Shown one piece after another: positions 9,191-20,050 of a stretch of DNA of 64,000 nt. Under the pieces are notes generated by a model. The model did no database searches. It saw only the letters and a program-made list of their open reading frames with translations, and had not been told where the DNA came from. Both the position numbers and the translations under genes were made by a program. Every line of letters begins with the position of its first letter. The stretch's first letter is position 1. The DNA is taken from NCBI RefSeq assembly GCF_024611995.1, contig NZ_CP102509.1:1612001-1676000 (forward strand), given 5' to 3'. The stretch is from Streptomyces sp. NBC_00162 (GTDB lineage Bacteria; Actinomycetota; Actinomycetes; Streptomycetales; Streptomycetaceae).

Positions 9191-9364
9191 CTAGTCGATG
9201 CCGGGCAGGATGTGCGATTCCGCCAGGTCGTCCTCGTACCCCGCCAGCCGGATCGGGGCGGACCGCGCCCAGACCTCAAGGCTTCCGAGCTCGTCGGTTC
9301 GCGGCTTGGTCCGCTTCCCCGTCCGCTCCAGCAACTTCGGTTCGGGCTTCGTCATTTCTGTCAC
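9191..9364 (-). CDS. 57-aa peptide with acidic tail, RiPP-precursor-like
   Basis: A GTG at 9364 preceded six bases by AAGGAG opens a 57-aa peptide. It has a basic N-terminal half (KPEPKLLERTGKRTKPRT) and an acidic C-terminal half (SAPIRLAGYEDDLAESHILP, then GID). It has no signal peptide and no cysteine. A charged leader-like half joined to a short distinct tail is what precursor peptides of modified natural products look like. No modification enzyme is adjacent, so this is only a suggestion. It faces away from the degenerate HD gene across a 306-bp gap. Confidence 0.6.
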   Translation of the reverse strand: MTEMTKPEPKLLERTGKRTKPRTDELGSLEVWARSAPIRLAGYEDDLAESHILPGID

Positions 9365-9670
9365 CGCGCACTCCTTCGTGTCGCGTACCCGGCAGGCGTG
9401 CCGCGCCGGGTTGGGAGGAAAGGGTTTCCGGACGCGGTGGCGCCTTGGTGGAGCGTGGCCCGGATGGGGCCGTCTGATGCCCCAGACTACACATATGAGC
9501 GGGCCTCCGCTCGATCGAAAGGCAAAAACCACGTCGCCCTTTTGTTTTCGCCGCGAGTTCAGGAAGTCGTCGGCCCGCGGGTGCGACAAGCATGGTCCGC
9601 TCGACGCCGGATGCGCGCGGGGGCGACGGAGGGAGCGGCGGTGGCGAGGTCCGGAGTACGGGGGTTCGAA
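9365..9670. other. Divergent intergenic region
   Basis: This 306-bp stretch separates the 57-aa peptide gene from the HD-like gene. It contains an A/T-richer patch near 9484-9548 (cacatatgagc, then aaaggcaaaaacc and cttttgttttc) which is a likely promoter area. I see no further gene and no clear operator. Confidence 0.4.
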
Positions 9671-10132
9671 GTGCCCCACGTCTCAAGCGTTCCGGAGCTG
9701 ATGGATCTTCTGCACGCCTGCCGCGGAGGCCGTGGAATGCGGACGGCGGCCGTGCTGCGCCGCGCTCACCCGTTCGACAAGGAGCTCCAGATCGCGGGCC
9801 TGGTACTGGATCTCGGCGAACTGCTCCGTCCGGGTGACGCAGCGTCCCCGCGCGATCACGATGTGGCGGAGGCGGTGCGTCCGCTGCTGGGTGAGCGGGT
9901 GGCCCGGCTGATCCGGCTGCACGCGCGGGCCGGGGACGAGGCCGGGTTCGGCGCCCTGGCGGCGGCCGGCCCGGACGGCGAGGCGGCGGCGACCCTGCGC
10001 CAGGCCCACGACGGTGCCGATGCGGCGGGCCTGGAGGCGGGCGTCCTGGAGGACTGGCAGCCGGTGCTGGAACTGGTCGCGGCGGGGGCCTACCGGGCGG
10101 TGGCCGGCAGGCCGTTCCTGCCGAAAGGCTGA
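9671..10132 (+). CDS. HD-domain-like protein lacking the HD motif
   Basis: Read from GTG at 9671 (153 aa; an upstream GTG at 9641 is possible). RRAHPFDKELQIAGLVLDLGELLRPGD aligns in outline with HD-type hydrolases, where the segment normally reads LVHDLGH. Here the metal-binding His is Leu (LVLDLG) while AEAVRPLLGERVARLIRLH keeps the following helix. A catalytic role is therefore doubtful. A strong hairpin follows the stop directly. Confidence 0.6.
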   Translation: MPHVSSVPELMDLLHACRGGRGMRTAAVLRRAHPFDKELQIAGLVLDLGELLRPGDAASPRDHDVAEAVRPLLGERVARLIRLHARAGDEAGFGALAAAGPDGEAAATLRQAHDGADAAGLEAGVLEDWQPVLELVAAGAYRAVAGRPFLPKG

Positions 10133-10133
10133 A

Positions 10134-10161
10134 CGACCCCTTCGGCACGCCGAAGGGGTCG
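10134..10161. terminator. Bidirectional hairpin terminator
   Basis: Perfect inverted repeat cgaccccttcggc (10134-10146) and gccgaaggggtcg (10149-10161) just after the HD-like stop at 10132 and just before the end of the convergent SDR gene at 10184. It can serve both strands. There is no T-run, as is usual in high-GC actinobacteria. Confidence 0.8.
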
Positions 10162-10183
10162 CGGGCGGGGCCGGAGCCGGGTC

Positions 10184-11669
10184 CTACCAGTTCGCGGGGG
10201 CGTAGTCCTTCAGGAAGACGCCGAACAGGTCCTCGCCCGCCTCGCCGCGGACGACGGGGTCGTAGACCCGGGCCGCGCCGTCGATCAGGTCGAGGGGGCG
10301 TGGAAGCCCTCCTCGGCGAGGCGCAGCTTGTCGAAGTGCGGGCGCTCGTCGGTGATCCAGCCGGTGTCGACCGAGGTCATCAGGATGCGGTCGGTCTGGA
10401 ACATCTCCTGGCCGCTGGTCCGCGTCACCATGTTCATCGCGGCCTTGGCGGCATTGGTGTTCGGGTGGCCCGCACCCTTGTAGCCACGGCTGAAGACGCC
10501 CTCCATCGCGGAGACGTTCACGACGTACGCACGCCCGCTGGACGCCTTCCGGGCGGCCTCGGCCATGGCCGGCCGGAGCGCGCTGATCAGGATGAAGGGC
10601 GACGTGTAGTTGCACAGCTGGGTCTCGAGCAGCTCGACCGGGGAGATCTGGTCGATGGTCTGCACCCAGGTGTTGCTGTCGACGACGTCGGGCAGCAGGC
10701 CGCCCGCGTCGATCGCGGTTCCGGCGAGGTGCCGCTCCAGGCTGGCGTTGCCCGCCACCAGGGCGAGGTCGGCGACCTTCTGCGCCTCGAGCCCGCTCAC
10801 GCCGACGGGCAGCGCCGCCAGGCCGTCGACCGCACCGGAGTTGAAGGCGCCGATGACGTGGTGGGCGGGGAGCTCACCAGCGGGCAGCGGGGCGCCCTCC
10901 CCTCGACCAGTGCCGCGTAGGCGCTGGGCAGGCGGCGCACGGTCTGCGTCGCGTTGTTGATCAGGATGTCGAGCGGACCGGCTCCGGCCACCTGCTCGGC
11001 GAGGGCCACGGACTGGGCCGGGTCGCGCAGGTCTATGCCGACGACCTCCAGACGGTGCATCCAGTCCGCGGAGTCCTCCATCGCCTTGAAGCGGCGGATG
11101 GCGTCCTTGGGGAAGCGGGTGGTGATCGTGGTGTGGGCGCCGTCGCGCAGCAGCCGCAGCGCGATGTACATGCCGATCTTGGCCCGGCCACCGGTCAGCA
11201 GCGCGCGCTTGCCGGTGAGGTCGGCGCGGGCCTCCCGCCTGGCCCGGTTCTCGGCGGCGCACTTCGGGCAGAGCTGGTGATAGAAGTAGTCGACCTCGAC
11301 GTACCGCGTCTTGCAGATGTAGCAGGAGCGCGGACGCTGGAGTATCCCGGCGATCCGGCCGGCCTCCGTGACCGAGGAGGGCAGGAGACCCTCGGTCTCG
11401 TCGTCGATGCGCTCGGCCGAGCCGGTGGCGGTGGCCTCGGTGACGGCCTTGTCGTTGGCGGTCTTGGCGGCGCGGCGCTCCTGGCGGCGGCGCTGCTTGA
11501 CCGTGCGGTAGAGACCGGCGGTGGCACGGCGTACGGTGATCGCGTCGGGATGGTCGACGTCGAGCTTGTCCAGCTCCTCGAGCACGCTGAGGCAGAGAGC
11601 CAGCCGCTCGGGGTCGACGCCCGGTCCGTATGTGTGCCCGTAGTCGTGGCTGTCTTCGGTCACCGTCAT
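10184..11669 (-). CDS. SDR-family oxidoreductase with N-terminal zinc ribbon, two probable frameshift errors
   Basis: Starts at ATG 11669. Residues 1-110 are charged and helical, followed by a zinc-ribbon-like pair (CYICK and CPKC, about residues 118-140). The SDR domain has a variant cofactor loop (LLTGGRAKIGMYIALRLL), the DILINNATQTV motif and a catalytic Ser region (YVVNVSAMEG). The usual YxxxK is replaced by HPNTNAAKAAMNM, which keeps the Lys but not the Tyr. Two frame breaks, near 10897 (GGGG) and 10294 (GGGGG), are each repaired by one G and give 495 aa. Substrate is unknown. Confidence 0.8.
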
Positions 11670-11845
11670 GGCCGCTGCTGTTCCTTGATCACTCGTCCGC
11701 ATCCGCCTGCTGCGGAAGTCCTCAAAAGAGGAACTGTACGGATCGGACACGCCCCGAACCAAACCCGGCGCCGCGGACCTCACTCACCGCGATCGCCCCG
11801 CCACTCTCCGCATCAGGATCGCTGTCCCGGAAGCGTCGGCTCGAG

Positions 11846-11869
11846 TACTCCTGTACTACGCCAGGAGTA
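11846..11869. promoter_or_regulatory. Inverted repeat upstream of the EamA-like gene
   Basis: TACTCCTG (11846-11853) and CAGGAGTA (11862-11869) form an 8-bp inverted repeat with an 8-bp spacer, about 60 bp before the transporter start and in the divergent region shared with the zinc-ribbon SDR. The geometry suits a dimeric repressor. No regulator gene is adjacent. Confidence 0.4.
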
Positions 11870-11929
11870 TGACTCGTGACCCCCTGTGGGCGGAGGAATA
11901 GCGAAGTCAGGTCGGGCATTGTGGAGTTC

Positions 11930-14092
<2,163 letters not shown>

Positions 14093-14241
14093 TTAACGTC
14101 CCGATCAGAGCATGACAAGGGGCGCAACAGGGCGCTCTCCAGGGGAATTTGACGTTGACTCGGCTTGCGTGACGCCGCTGGACACCCGCCTGGATGTAGC
14201 GTCGGTCATCCCCGCACACCGAAGCACGCAGGAGCGCACGC

Positions 14242-15687
14242 ATGAGCACGAGCACAGCCCAGATCGGCGTCACCGGGCTCGCGGTGATGGGCAGCAACCT
14301 CGCCCGGAACTTCGCCCGCAACGGTTTCACCGTGGCCGTCCACAACCGCACCGCCGCGAAGACCAGGGCGCTGGTGGAGGAGTTCGGGGACGAGGGCGCC
14401 TTCGTGGCGGCCGAGTCCGCGAAGGAGTTCGTCGATGCGCTGGAGCGCCCCCGCCGCATCGTCATCATGGTGAAGGCCGGGGAGCCGACCGATGCCGTGA
14501 TCCACGAGTTCGCCCCGCTCCTGGAGGAGGGCGACGTCATCATCGACGGCGGCAACGCGCACTTCCAGGACACCCGGCGCCGCGAGAAGGAGCTGCGCGC
14601 GCAGGGCATCCACTTCGTGGGCGTGGGCATCTCGGGCGGCGAGGAGGGCGCGCTGCTCGGCCCGAGCATCATGCCCGGCGGCTCGGAGGAGTCGTACGCG
14701 TCGCTCGGCCCGCTGCTGGAGAAGATCGCCGCGAAGGCCGCCGACGGCACGCCGTGCACCTCCCACATGGGCCCCGACGGCGCCGGACACTTCGTCAAGA
14801 TGGTGCACAACGGCATCGAGTACGCCGACATGCAGCTCATCGCCGAGGCCTACCACCTGCTGCGCGAGGTCGCGGGCTACTCCCCCGCGAAGATCGCGGA
14901 GACCTTCCGGACCTGGAACCGGGGGCGCCTGGACTCGTACCTGATCGAGATCACGGCGGAGGTGCTCGCGCACACGGACGCCGCGACGGGCCGCCCGTTC
15001 GTGGACGTGGTGGCCGACGCCGCCGAGCAGAAGGGCACCGGCCGCTGGACCGTGCAGATCGCCCTGGACCTCGGCGTTCCGGTGTCGGGCATCGCGGAGG
15101 CCGTCTTCGCCCGCGCCGTCTCCGGCCACGCCGACCTGCGCAAGGCCGCAGTCGGACTCGCGGGCCCGACGGCCGCCGCGCTCTCCCCGCAGGAGGCGGA
15201 CGCGTTCGCCGCTCAGGTGGAGCAGGCGCTGTACGCATCGAAGATCGTCTCGTACACCCAGGGCTTCCACCAGATCCGGGCCGGCAGCGAGGAGTACGGC
15301 TGGGGCGTGGACCTGGGCGCGGTGGCCTCGCTGTGGCGCGGTGGCTGCATCATCCGGGCGGCGTTCCTGGACCGGATCCTGGCTGCGTACGACGCTCAGC
15401 CCGCACTGCCGAGCCTGCTGGCGGACGCGCACTTCGCCGAGGAGATCGCGGCGGCCCAGGACGGCTGGCGGTCGGTGCTGGTGGCGGCGGTCCGGCAGGG
15501 CATCCCGGTGCCCGCCTTCGCGGCTTCGCTGGCGTACTACGACGCCCTGCGCACGGAGCGGCTGCCCGCGGCCCTCACCCAGGGACAGCGCGACTTCTTC
15601 GGGGCACACACCTACCGTCGCACCGACCGCGCGGGCTCGTTCCACACCCTCTGGAGCGGTGACCGCTCCGAGGTCCAGACGGGCTGA
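14242..15687 (+). CDS. gndA: 6-phosphogluconate dehydrogenase, decarboxylating
   Basis: Oxidises 6-phosphogluconate to ribulose 5-phosphate with release of CO2 in the pentose phosphate pathway. The 481-aa length is that of the long dimeric class. N-terminal cofactor motif GVTGLAVMGSNLARN with downstream HNRT suits NADP. Substrate-site signatures are present: IDGGNAHFQDT, GISGGEEGA, MVHNGIEYADMQ and the family signature near GTGRWTVQIA. The gene is unbroken. ATG at 14242. Confidence 0.96.
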   Translation: MSTSTAQIGVTGLAVMGSNLARNFARNGFTVAVHNRTAAKTRALVEEFGDEGAFVAAESAKEFVDALERPRRIVIMVKAGEPTDAVIHEFAPLLEEGDVIIDGGNAHFQDTRRREKELRAQGIHFVGVGISGGEEGALLGPSIMPGGSEESYASLGPLLEKIAAKAADGTPCTSHMGPDGAGHFVKMVHNGIEYADMQLIAEAYHLLREVAGYSPAKIAETFRTWNRGRLDSYLIEITAEVLAHTDAATGRPFVDVVADAAEQKGTGRWTVQIALDLGVPVSGIAEAVFARAVSGHADLRKAAVGLAGPTAAALSPQEADAFAAQVEQALYASKIVSYTQGFHQIRAGSEEYGWGVDLGAVASLWRGGCIIRAAFLDRILAAYDAQPALPSLLADAHFAEEIAAAQDGWRSVLVAAVRQGIPVPAFAASLAYYDALRTERLPAALTQGQRDFFGAHTYRRTDRAGSFHTLWSGDRSEVQTG

Positions 15688-15693
15688 CTGCCG

Positions 15694-15885
15694 CTAGCTC
15701 AGGGGCCCGGGCTGCGGAATCGGCGCGGGTCCCGGCGGCGCGGGGATCGGGTCGGGCTCGGGCACCGGCCCGGGTACGGGCGGTACGGGGCGCGGGACGG
15801 GCTCGGGATCCGGGAACGGGTTGGGTGCCGGGACCGGGTCAGGTTCGGGGACCGGCGGCTGCGTTGGTTCGATGTTTCGCCACAT
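15694..15885 (-). CDS. 63-aa proline-rich Pro-Xaa repeat protein
   Basis: Begins MWRNIEPTQPPVPEPDPVP and continues as a nearly pure alternation of Pro with Val, Glu, Asp, Ala or Gly, ending QPGPLS. It is probably an extended, unstructured peptide. It starts 3 bp after the racemase stop, so it looks like the last gene of the panD operon. Low complexity makes gene prediction uncertain, but position, start and stop are tidy. Confidence 0.6.
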   Translation of the reverse strand: MWRNIEPTQPPVPEPDPVPAPNPFPDPEPVPRPVPPVPGPVPEPDPIPAPPGPAPIPQPGPLS

Positions 15886-15888
15886 GTG

Positions 15889-16548
15889 TCACACCTTCCC
15901 CCGATCCGGGCTGGTACGCCCGCTCAGCCGCAGCCCGGCGGCCAGGCCCGGAGCCGGGCTGGACAGGACCGGGATCCGGGTCGTGGCCTCCTCCGCGGCT
16001 CCCGCCATGGAGGCCTGGGCCAGCACGATGACGTCGGCGCCGGTGACGGCGTCGGCAGCCGCGGCGACGCGGGCCAGGTACCCGGCGCCGTCCCCCGCCT
16101 CGAAGCGCTCCCAGGCCCCGGCGACCAGGTGCGTACGGATCGAAACCGGCCGGTCGCCGGCCTCCTCGGCCAGCAGCTCCCCGGTGGGCGCGAAGGTCGA
16201 CTCCAGGGCCGCGAGTACGGCGATCCGCGGACCGGTGCGCACCGCCGCGGCGGCCATCGGCCGGTCCACGCGCAGCACCGGGGCGCCGAGCTCCGGAGCC
16301 AGGGACTCCGCGGTCGCCCCGATGGTCGAGCAGGTGACCAGGACGGGGCCCGGCGGCCCGGCCTCGGCGAGCAGCCGCAGCAGGGCCGGGGCCACCGCCT
16401 GCGGCCCCTCGGCGCGGGCCCGGTCCAGCAGCTCCGGAGCCACCAGGTGGCGCAGTACGGCCCCCGGGTGGTTCCGGTCCCGCAGCGCCTCGAAGACGGG
16501 GACGTGCACGGGCGAGGTGTGCAGCAGGGTGAGTCCGGGTCCCGTCAC
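15889..16548 (-). CDS. Aspartate/glutamate racemase-family protein
   Basis: About 219 aa. GTG at 16548 overlaps the GNAT stop as GTGA; another GTG lies at 16551. The family's first catalytic Cys appears in LVTCSTIGATAE. The second half has VIVLAQASMAGAAEE, where many relatives carry the second Cys; here it is Ala, so racemisation is doubtful and a lyase-like or non-catalytic role is possible. Third gene of the panD-GNAT operon. Confidence 0.75.
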   Translation of the reverse strand: MTGPGLTLLHTSPVHVPVFEALRDRNHPGAVLRHLVAPELLDRARAEGPQAVAPALLRLLAEAGPPGPVLVTCSTIGATAESLAPELGAPVLRVDRPMAAAAVRTGPRIAVLAALESTFAPTGELLAEEAGDRPVSIRTHLVAGAWERFEAGDGAGYLARVAAAADAVTGADVIVLAQASMAGAAEEATTRIPVLSSPAPGLAAGLRLSGRTSPDRGKV

Positions 16549-16904
16549 CACAGGTCGGAATCGCCGTCCAGCTGCGCCTTGGCCGCCGCCACGACCTCGG
16601 CCGGGGCCTCGGGCGCCTGGTCGGGGTGTTTGGCGGCCCAGCTCGCCGCGTACGGGCAGAGCGGAACCACGGGCACCCCCTCGGCGGCGGCGATCCCGTA
16701 GAAGGTCTTCACCAGCGCCCCGGCGATGCCGCGGCCCTCGTGGCCCGGTTCGACGACGGTGTGCACTGCCACCAGGGCGTGCGGCGACTCGGCGAGCACG
16801 AAGTAGGCGATGAACCCGACCACCGTCCCGCTCTCGACGGCCAGCAGCCTGCCGGCCTTCCGCTCGTCCTGGAACTCGATCGCCGTGCTCGGGCTCTGCG
16901 CCAT
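16545..16904 (-). CDS. Small GNAT acetyltransferase
   Basis: A 119-aa protein of the short GNAT class, with HTVVEPGHEGRGIAGALVKTF as the acetyl-CoA loop and VVPLCPYAASWAAKHPD at the end. ATG at 16904, 15 bp downstream of panD. In enterobacteria a different GNAT (PanZ/PanM) promotes PanD self-cleavage; pairing of a GNAT with panD here is suggestive but not proof of that role. Confidence 0.85.
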   Translation of the reverse strand: MAQSPSTAIEFQDERKAGRLLAVESGTVVGFIAYFVLAESPHALVAVHTVVEPGHEGRGIAGALVKTFYGIAAAEGVPVVPLCPYAASWAAKHPDQAPEAPAEVVAAAKAQLDGDSDLW

Positions 16905-16919
16905 GGTCCCCGACTCCCC

Positions 16920-17339
16920 TCAGACAGCCACCGCGTGGGGGCTGCGCTCCTGATCCGTACCCGGCACCGGGGCGGAGGCGTCCGCGCCCAGCTCCACGAT
17001 CCGATTGTCCGCGTCGACGTGCACGACGCGGGGCTTCAACACCCGGGCCTCGGCGTCCTCGACCTGCGCGTAGCTGATGAGGATGACCAGGTCCCCGGGG
17101 TGCACCAGATGGGCGGCGGCGCCGTTGATCCCGATGACCCCGGACCCGCGCTCCCCCTCGATGACGTAGGTCTCCAGCCGGGCCCCGTTGGTGATGTCCA
17201 CGATGTGGACGAGCTCCCCGGGCAACAGATCGGCCGCGTCCAGCAGATCGGCGTCGATGGTCACGGACCCGACGTAGTGCAGGTCGGCCTGGGTGACCGT
17301 GGCCCGGTGGATCTTGGACTTGAACATTGTCCGAAACAT
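16920..17339 (-). CDS. panD: Aspartate 1-decarboxylase precursor
   Basis: Makes beta-alanine for pantothenate and coenzyme A. The proenzyme self-cleaves at Gly24-Ser25 to form the pyruvoyl group; the cleavage site is visible in [10 protein letters not shown]. Later motifs fit the family: [19 protein letters not shown] and [12 protein letters not shown]. The 139-aa length is normal. ATG at 17339 begins [13 protein letters not shown]. The 5' leader and first codons are repeated 8 kb away (25296-25445). Confidence 0.96.
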   Translation of the reverse strand: MFRTMFKSKIHRATVTQADLHYVGSVTIDADLLDAADLLPGELVHIVDITNGARLETYVIEGERGSGVIGINGAAAHLVHPGDLVILISYAQVEDAEARVLKPRVVHVDADNRIVELGADASAPVPGTDQERSPHAVAV

Positions 17340-17455
17340 GGAGAAACTCCCGATTTGTCTGCTCCCTGCCCGGTCAATTCAGGTCAAGGGCGTTCTCCGC
17401 AGCCTACAACGATTCGCATATTCGGTCAGCTGTCCCCAGGTCTTTCAGGACTCAC
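17311..17455. repeat. Direct repeat copy 1: panD head plus leader
   Basis: Covers the first panD codons, its leader (tgtctgctccctgccc, ctacaacgattcgc) and further upstream a remnant of a SpoIIE C-terminus (ggtcagctgtcccc). By eye it is roughly 80 percent identical to 25301-25445 in the same orientation. Here it is attached to the complete panD. Confidence 0.85.
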
Positions 17456-17460
17456 GCTGA

Positions 17461-18352
17461 CCTGTTGCTGACTTTCCTGACACAGAATCAGGCAGTGCGG
17501 ATGCCGCCCCAAAGGTCCGGCACGTGCGCCACCCCGCGCGGAGTCGATCAGCCCACCGGGACTCGAGCCCGGCGAGGGAAGCAAAGTGCCCAACCGGGTC
17601 GGGGCACTGGGCTGGGCAACTGACGGCTACCGGGATTCCGTCGCAGGTTCCCTTGCCCGGGCCGCCTCCGGCGCCGCCTGTGCGGAGGTCAACCGGCCGG
17701 CTGCATGGTTCCGGGACAGGTCGCCGCCCGTCGACGGGCGGCAGTGGAGGGAGGAAGCGACGGGAGGGGCCTGGGAAGGGGAACGGCGGCGGCACCGGAC
17801 GCCGGTTCGCATGGATGCGCCGGGTGTCTTCGGCTGCTTCATCTCAGGCTGCTTCCTGGATTTCGCTCCCCAGGCCAGGGATGGACCTACGTGATCAGCC
17901 CATGACTGATGTCTCGTCAGCTCCAGTACCCCGTAAAGCCGAGGCGGTGGTGCTGTGGGCGCGCGGAGCGGGCCTGTGGCAGATGTCCGTGGGGAACAGC
18001 GTCTTGCCCTCGATGCGCCTGGAGGTGCTGGCTGGCGGTGCCCTGCCGCTGGGCGACGCCCAGCTTGATCTTCTTGGGCCTGTTCGGCCAGTTGCCCAGC
18101 CTGTCCAGCCGGGACTGGCTATGGGGGCCTCCCTGATCCAGGTGATGCGTGACGTCAGCGGACCGCAGATAATGAACGAGGAGTTCTGCACACGTCACCA
18201 GCCCCGAGTAAAGGCCGTAACCACGAGCGACCGCGCGGAAGCGGGACGGTCTGGCGGGACGAGAACCGCGGGTCCACTTTGCGCGAGTACGACAGGAAGA
18301 CGAGTGCCGGCTTTCCCGTCGGCAAGCCACCATCGTGGATGGGAGGCCGTCG
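17461..18352. other. 890 bp without a recognisable gene (island left end)
   Basis: No convincing start, stop and codon pattern coincide here. Base composition is less uniformly GC-rich than in the flanks. Short open frames exist on both strands (for example antisense frames around 17917-18498) but their translations match no family I know and lack strong third-position bias. The stretch may hold decayed genes. Confidence 0.4.
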
Positions 18353-19901
18353 ATGGCAAGTCCCGACCGAACGAATGCCATGGACCATGTGGTCGTGGTC
18401 ATGTTCGAGAACCGCTCGTTCGACAATCTGCTCGGTCGGCTGTACGAGCCGGGCGAGGTGGAATCCTTCGAGGGTGTGATCGGCAAGAACCTCAGCAACC
18501 CGATCCCCCAGTGGGCCGAACACAGAGCGGGTATGGACTTCGTGCCCTACGGCATATCACCGACGATGAACACCCCGTGGCCCGATCCCGGCGAGGAGTT
18601 CCCCACATCAACACCCAGCTGTTCGGGATCCTCGACGAGGGCAACCGCGGCGTGCTCCAGCCGGAGAAGACCTTCAACACGCCGGACTACCCGAACCGGC
18701 AGCCCACGATGGACGGGTTCCTCACCGACTACATCAGCATGTACAGCGCGGAGTTCAACCGGCAGCCGACGCATGACGAGTACGCGCAGTTCATGACCGG
18801 ATACACGCCCCGTCAGATGCCGGTGACGTCCGGGATCGCCCGCGGGTTCGCAACGTTCGACCATTGGTTCTGCGACGTGCCCTCATGCACGTTCCCCAAC
18901 CGGTCGTTCTTCCACGCCGCGACCTCCAGCGGCTACGTCGTGAACATGACCCCGCCGGAGTCGTTCATCGCGCACAACACCGCGGAGACGCTCTTCGAGC
19001 GCCTGGAGGCACACGGCCTGACCTGGAAGGTCTACTGCGACCCGCCGTCGCACTACTCGCTGACCGGGCTGATCCATGCCCCCGGCTGCGCCCGAAGTTC
19101 GCGACGCACTTCTTCTCGACCGACCAGTTCCTCGAGGACGCCGAGCGAGGCGAACTGCCGACCTACGCCTTCATCGAACCGCAGATCATCGGCCATGCCC
19201 ACAACGACATGCATCCCGCGTACGGCATGCTCACCCCCGGCATCTCCTGGGATCCACCATCGTCGCTGATCGGAGGCGAGGAGCTGCTCGCCCGCCTCTA
19301 CACCGCGATCCGATCATCGTCATCCGTGACCGGGTCGAACTACCTCAACACGACGCTGCTCGTCACCTTCGACGAACACGGTGGCACCTACGACCACGTC
19401 GCCCCGCCGCAGGCGGCACCGCCCGACCCTTCAGCGCCCCTGGGTCAGTTCGGCTTCGCGTTCGACCGCTCGGGCGTGCGCATCCCGACACTGGCGATCT
19501 CGGCATGGATCCCGGAGCGCACCGTCGTCACCGAGACACACCGTGCAACCTCCCTCATCTCGACCATGCGCGAACGATGGAACCTCGGCACGCCGTTGAG
19601 CGAGCGCGACGCCACGGCCCGCAGCTTCAGGACGGTGTTCTCCCTCGACACGCCCCGGGCACAGTCGGACTGGCCCGACGTCATCGCCCGCCCGGTCGAG
19701 CCGATGGCCGAGCCGCTGCTGCCGCTGGACGCCCCGCTGAACGGGCTGGGCAAGGCCCTCTTCGGCGGCATGCTCGCCCTCGGCAGAGCGATGGGAGCCA
19801 CCGTGCCCGACGTGTCGACGGACACCGTGATCACGGGCGCGCAGGCGATCGCCATCGGCCAGGACGTGCTGGGCGACCTCTTCCCAGCCATGCGATCGTG
19901 A
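18353..19901 (+). CDS. Phosphoesterase (phospholipase C/acid phosphatase superfamily), two probable frameshift errors
   Basis: Family PF04185-type hydrolase acting on phosphate esters. ATG at 18353 follows GGGAGG. Metal/active-site motifs: VVVMFENRSFDNLLG, PNRSFFHAATSSG, IEPQIIGHAHNDMHP and LLVTFDEHGGTYDHV. Frame breaks near 18610 (CCCC) and 19081 (CCCCC) are each repaired by one C and give 516 aa. There is no Tat or Sec signal, unlike classic secreted phospholipases C, so it may act in the cytoplasm. First recognisable gene of the island. Confidence 0.85.
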
Positions 19902-20050
19902 ACCGAGGAGCGGTGGCAGTCGGGCTCGTCACGCCTCCCTGCGGTCGATCCGGGGGAACAAGCCGCTCCTCCAAACGGCAGCGGCGCGATACCCCCTACA
20001 GATCCGGGAACTTCATGCTGCCCGGCGAATCGCGGTCTACGGCTGGAGTG

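Noticed and set aside
16545..17339. GNAT as a PanD maturation factor
   Set aside because: Adjacency alone does not show this role; the GNAT belongs to a general short class and actinobacterial PanD is thought to self-cleave.
17545..17575. tRNA-like T-arm (gggactcgagcccgg) at the island's left side
   Set aside because: Only the arm resembles a tRNA; no matching acceptor stem, D-arm or anticodon loop could be folded on either strand.
17895..18523. Transposase remnant on the minus strand
   Set aside because: Several short open frames exist, but no DDE or HTH motif and no terminal inverted repeats were found.
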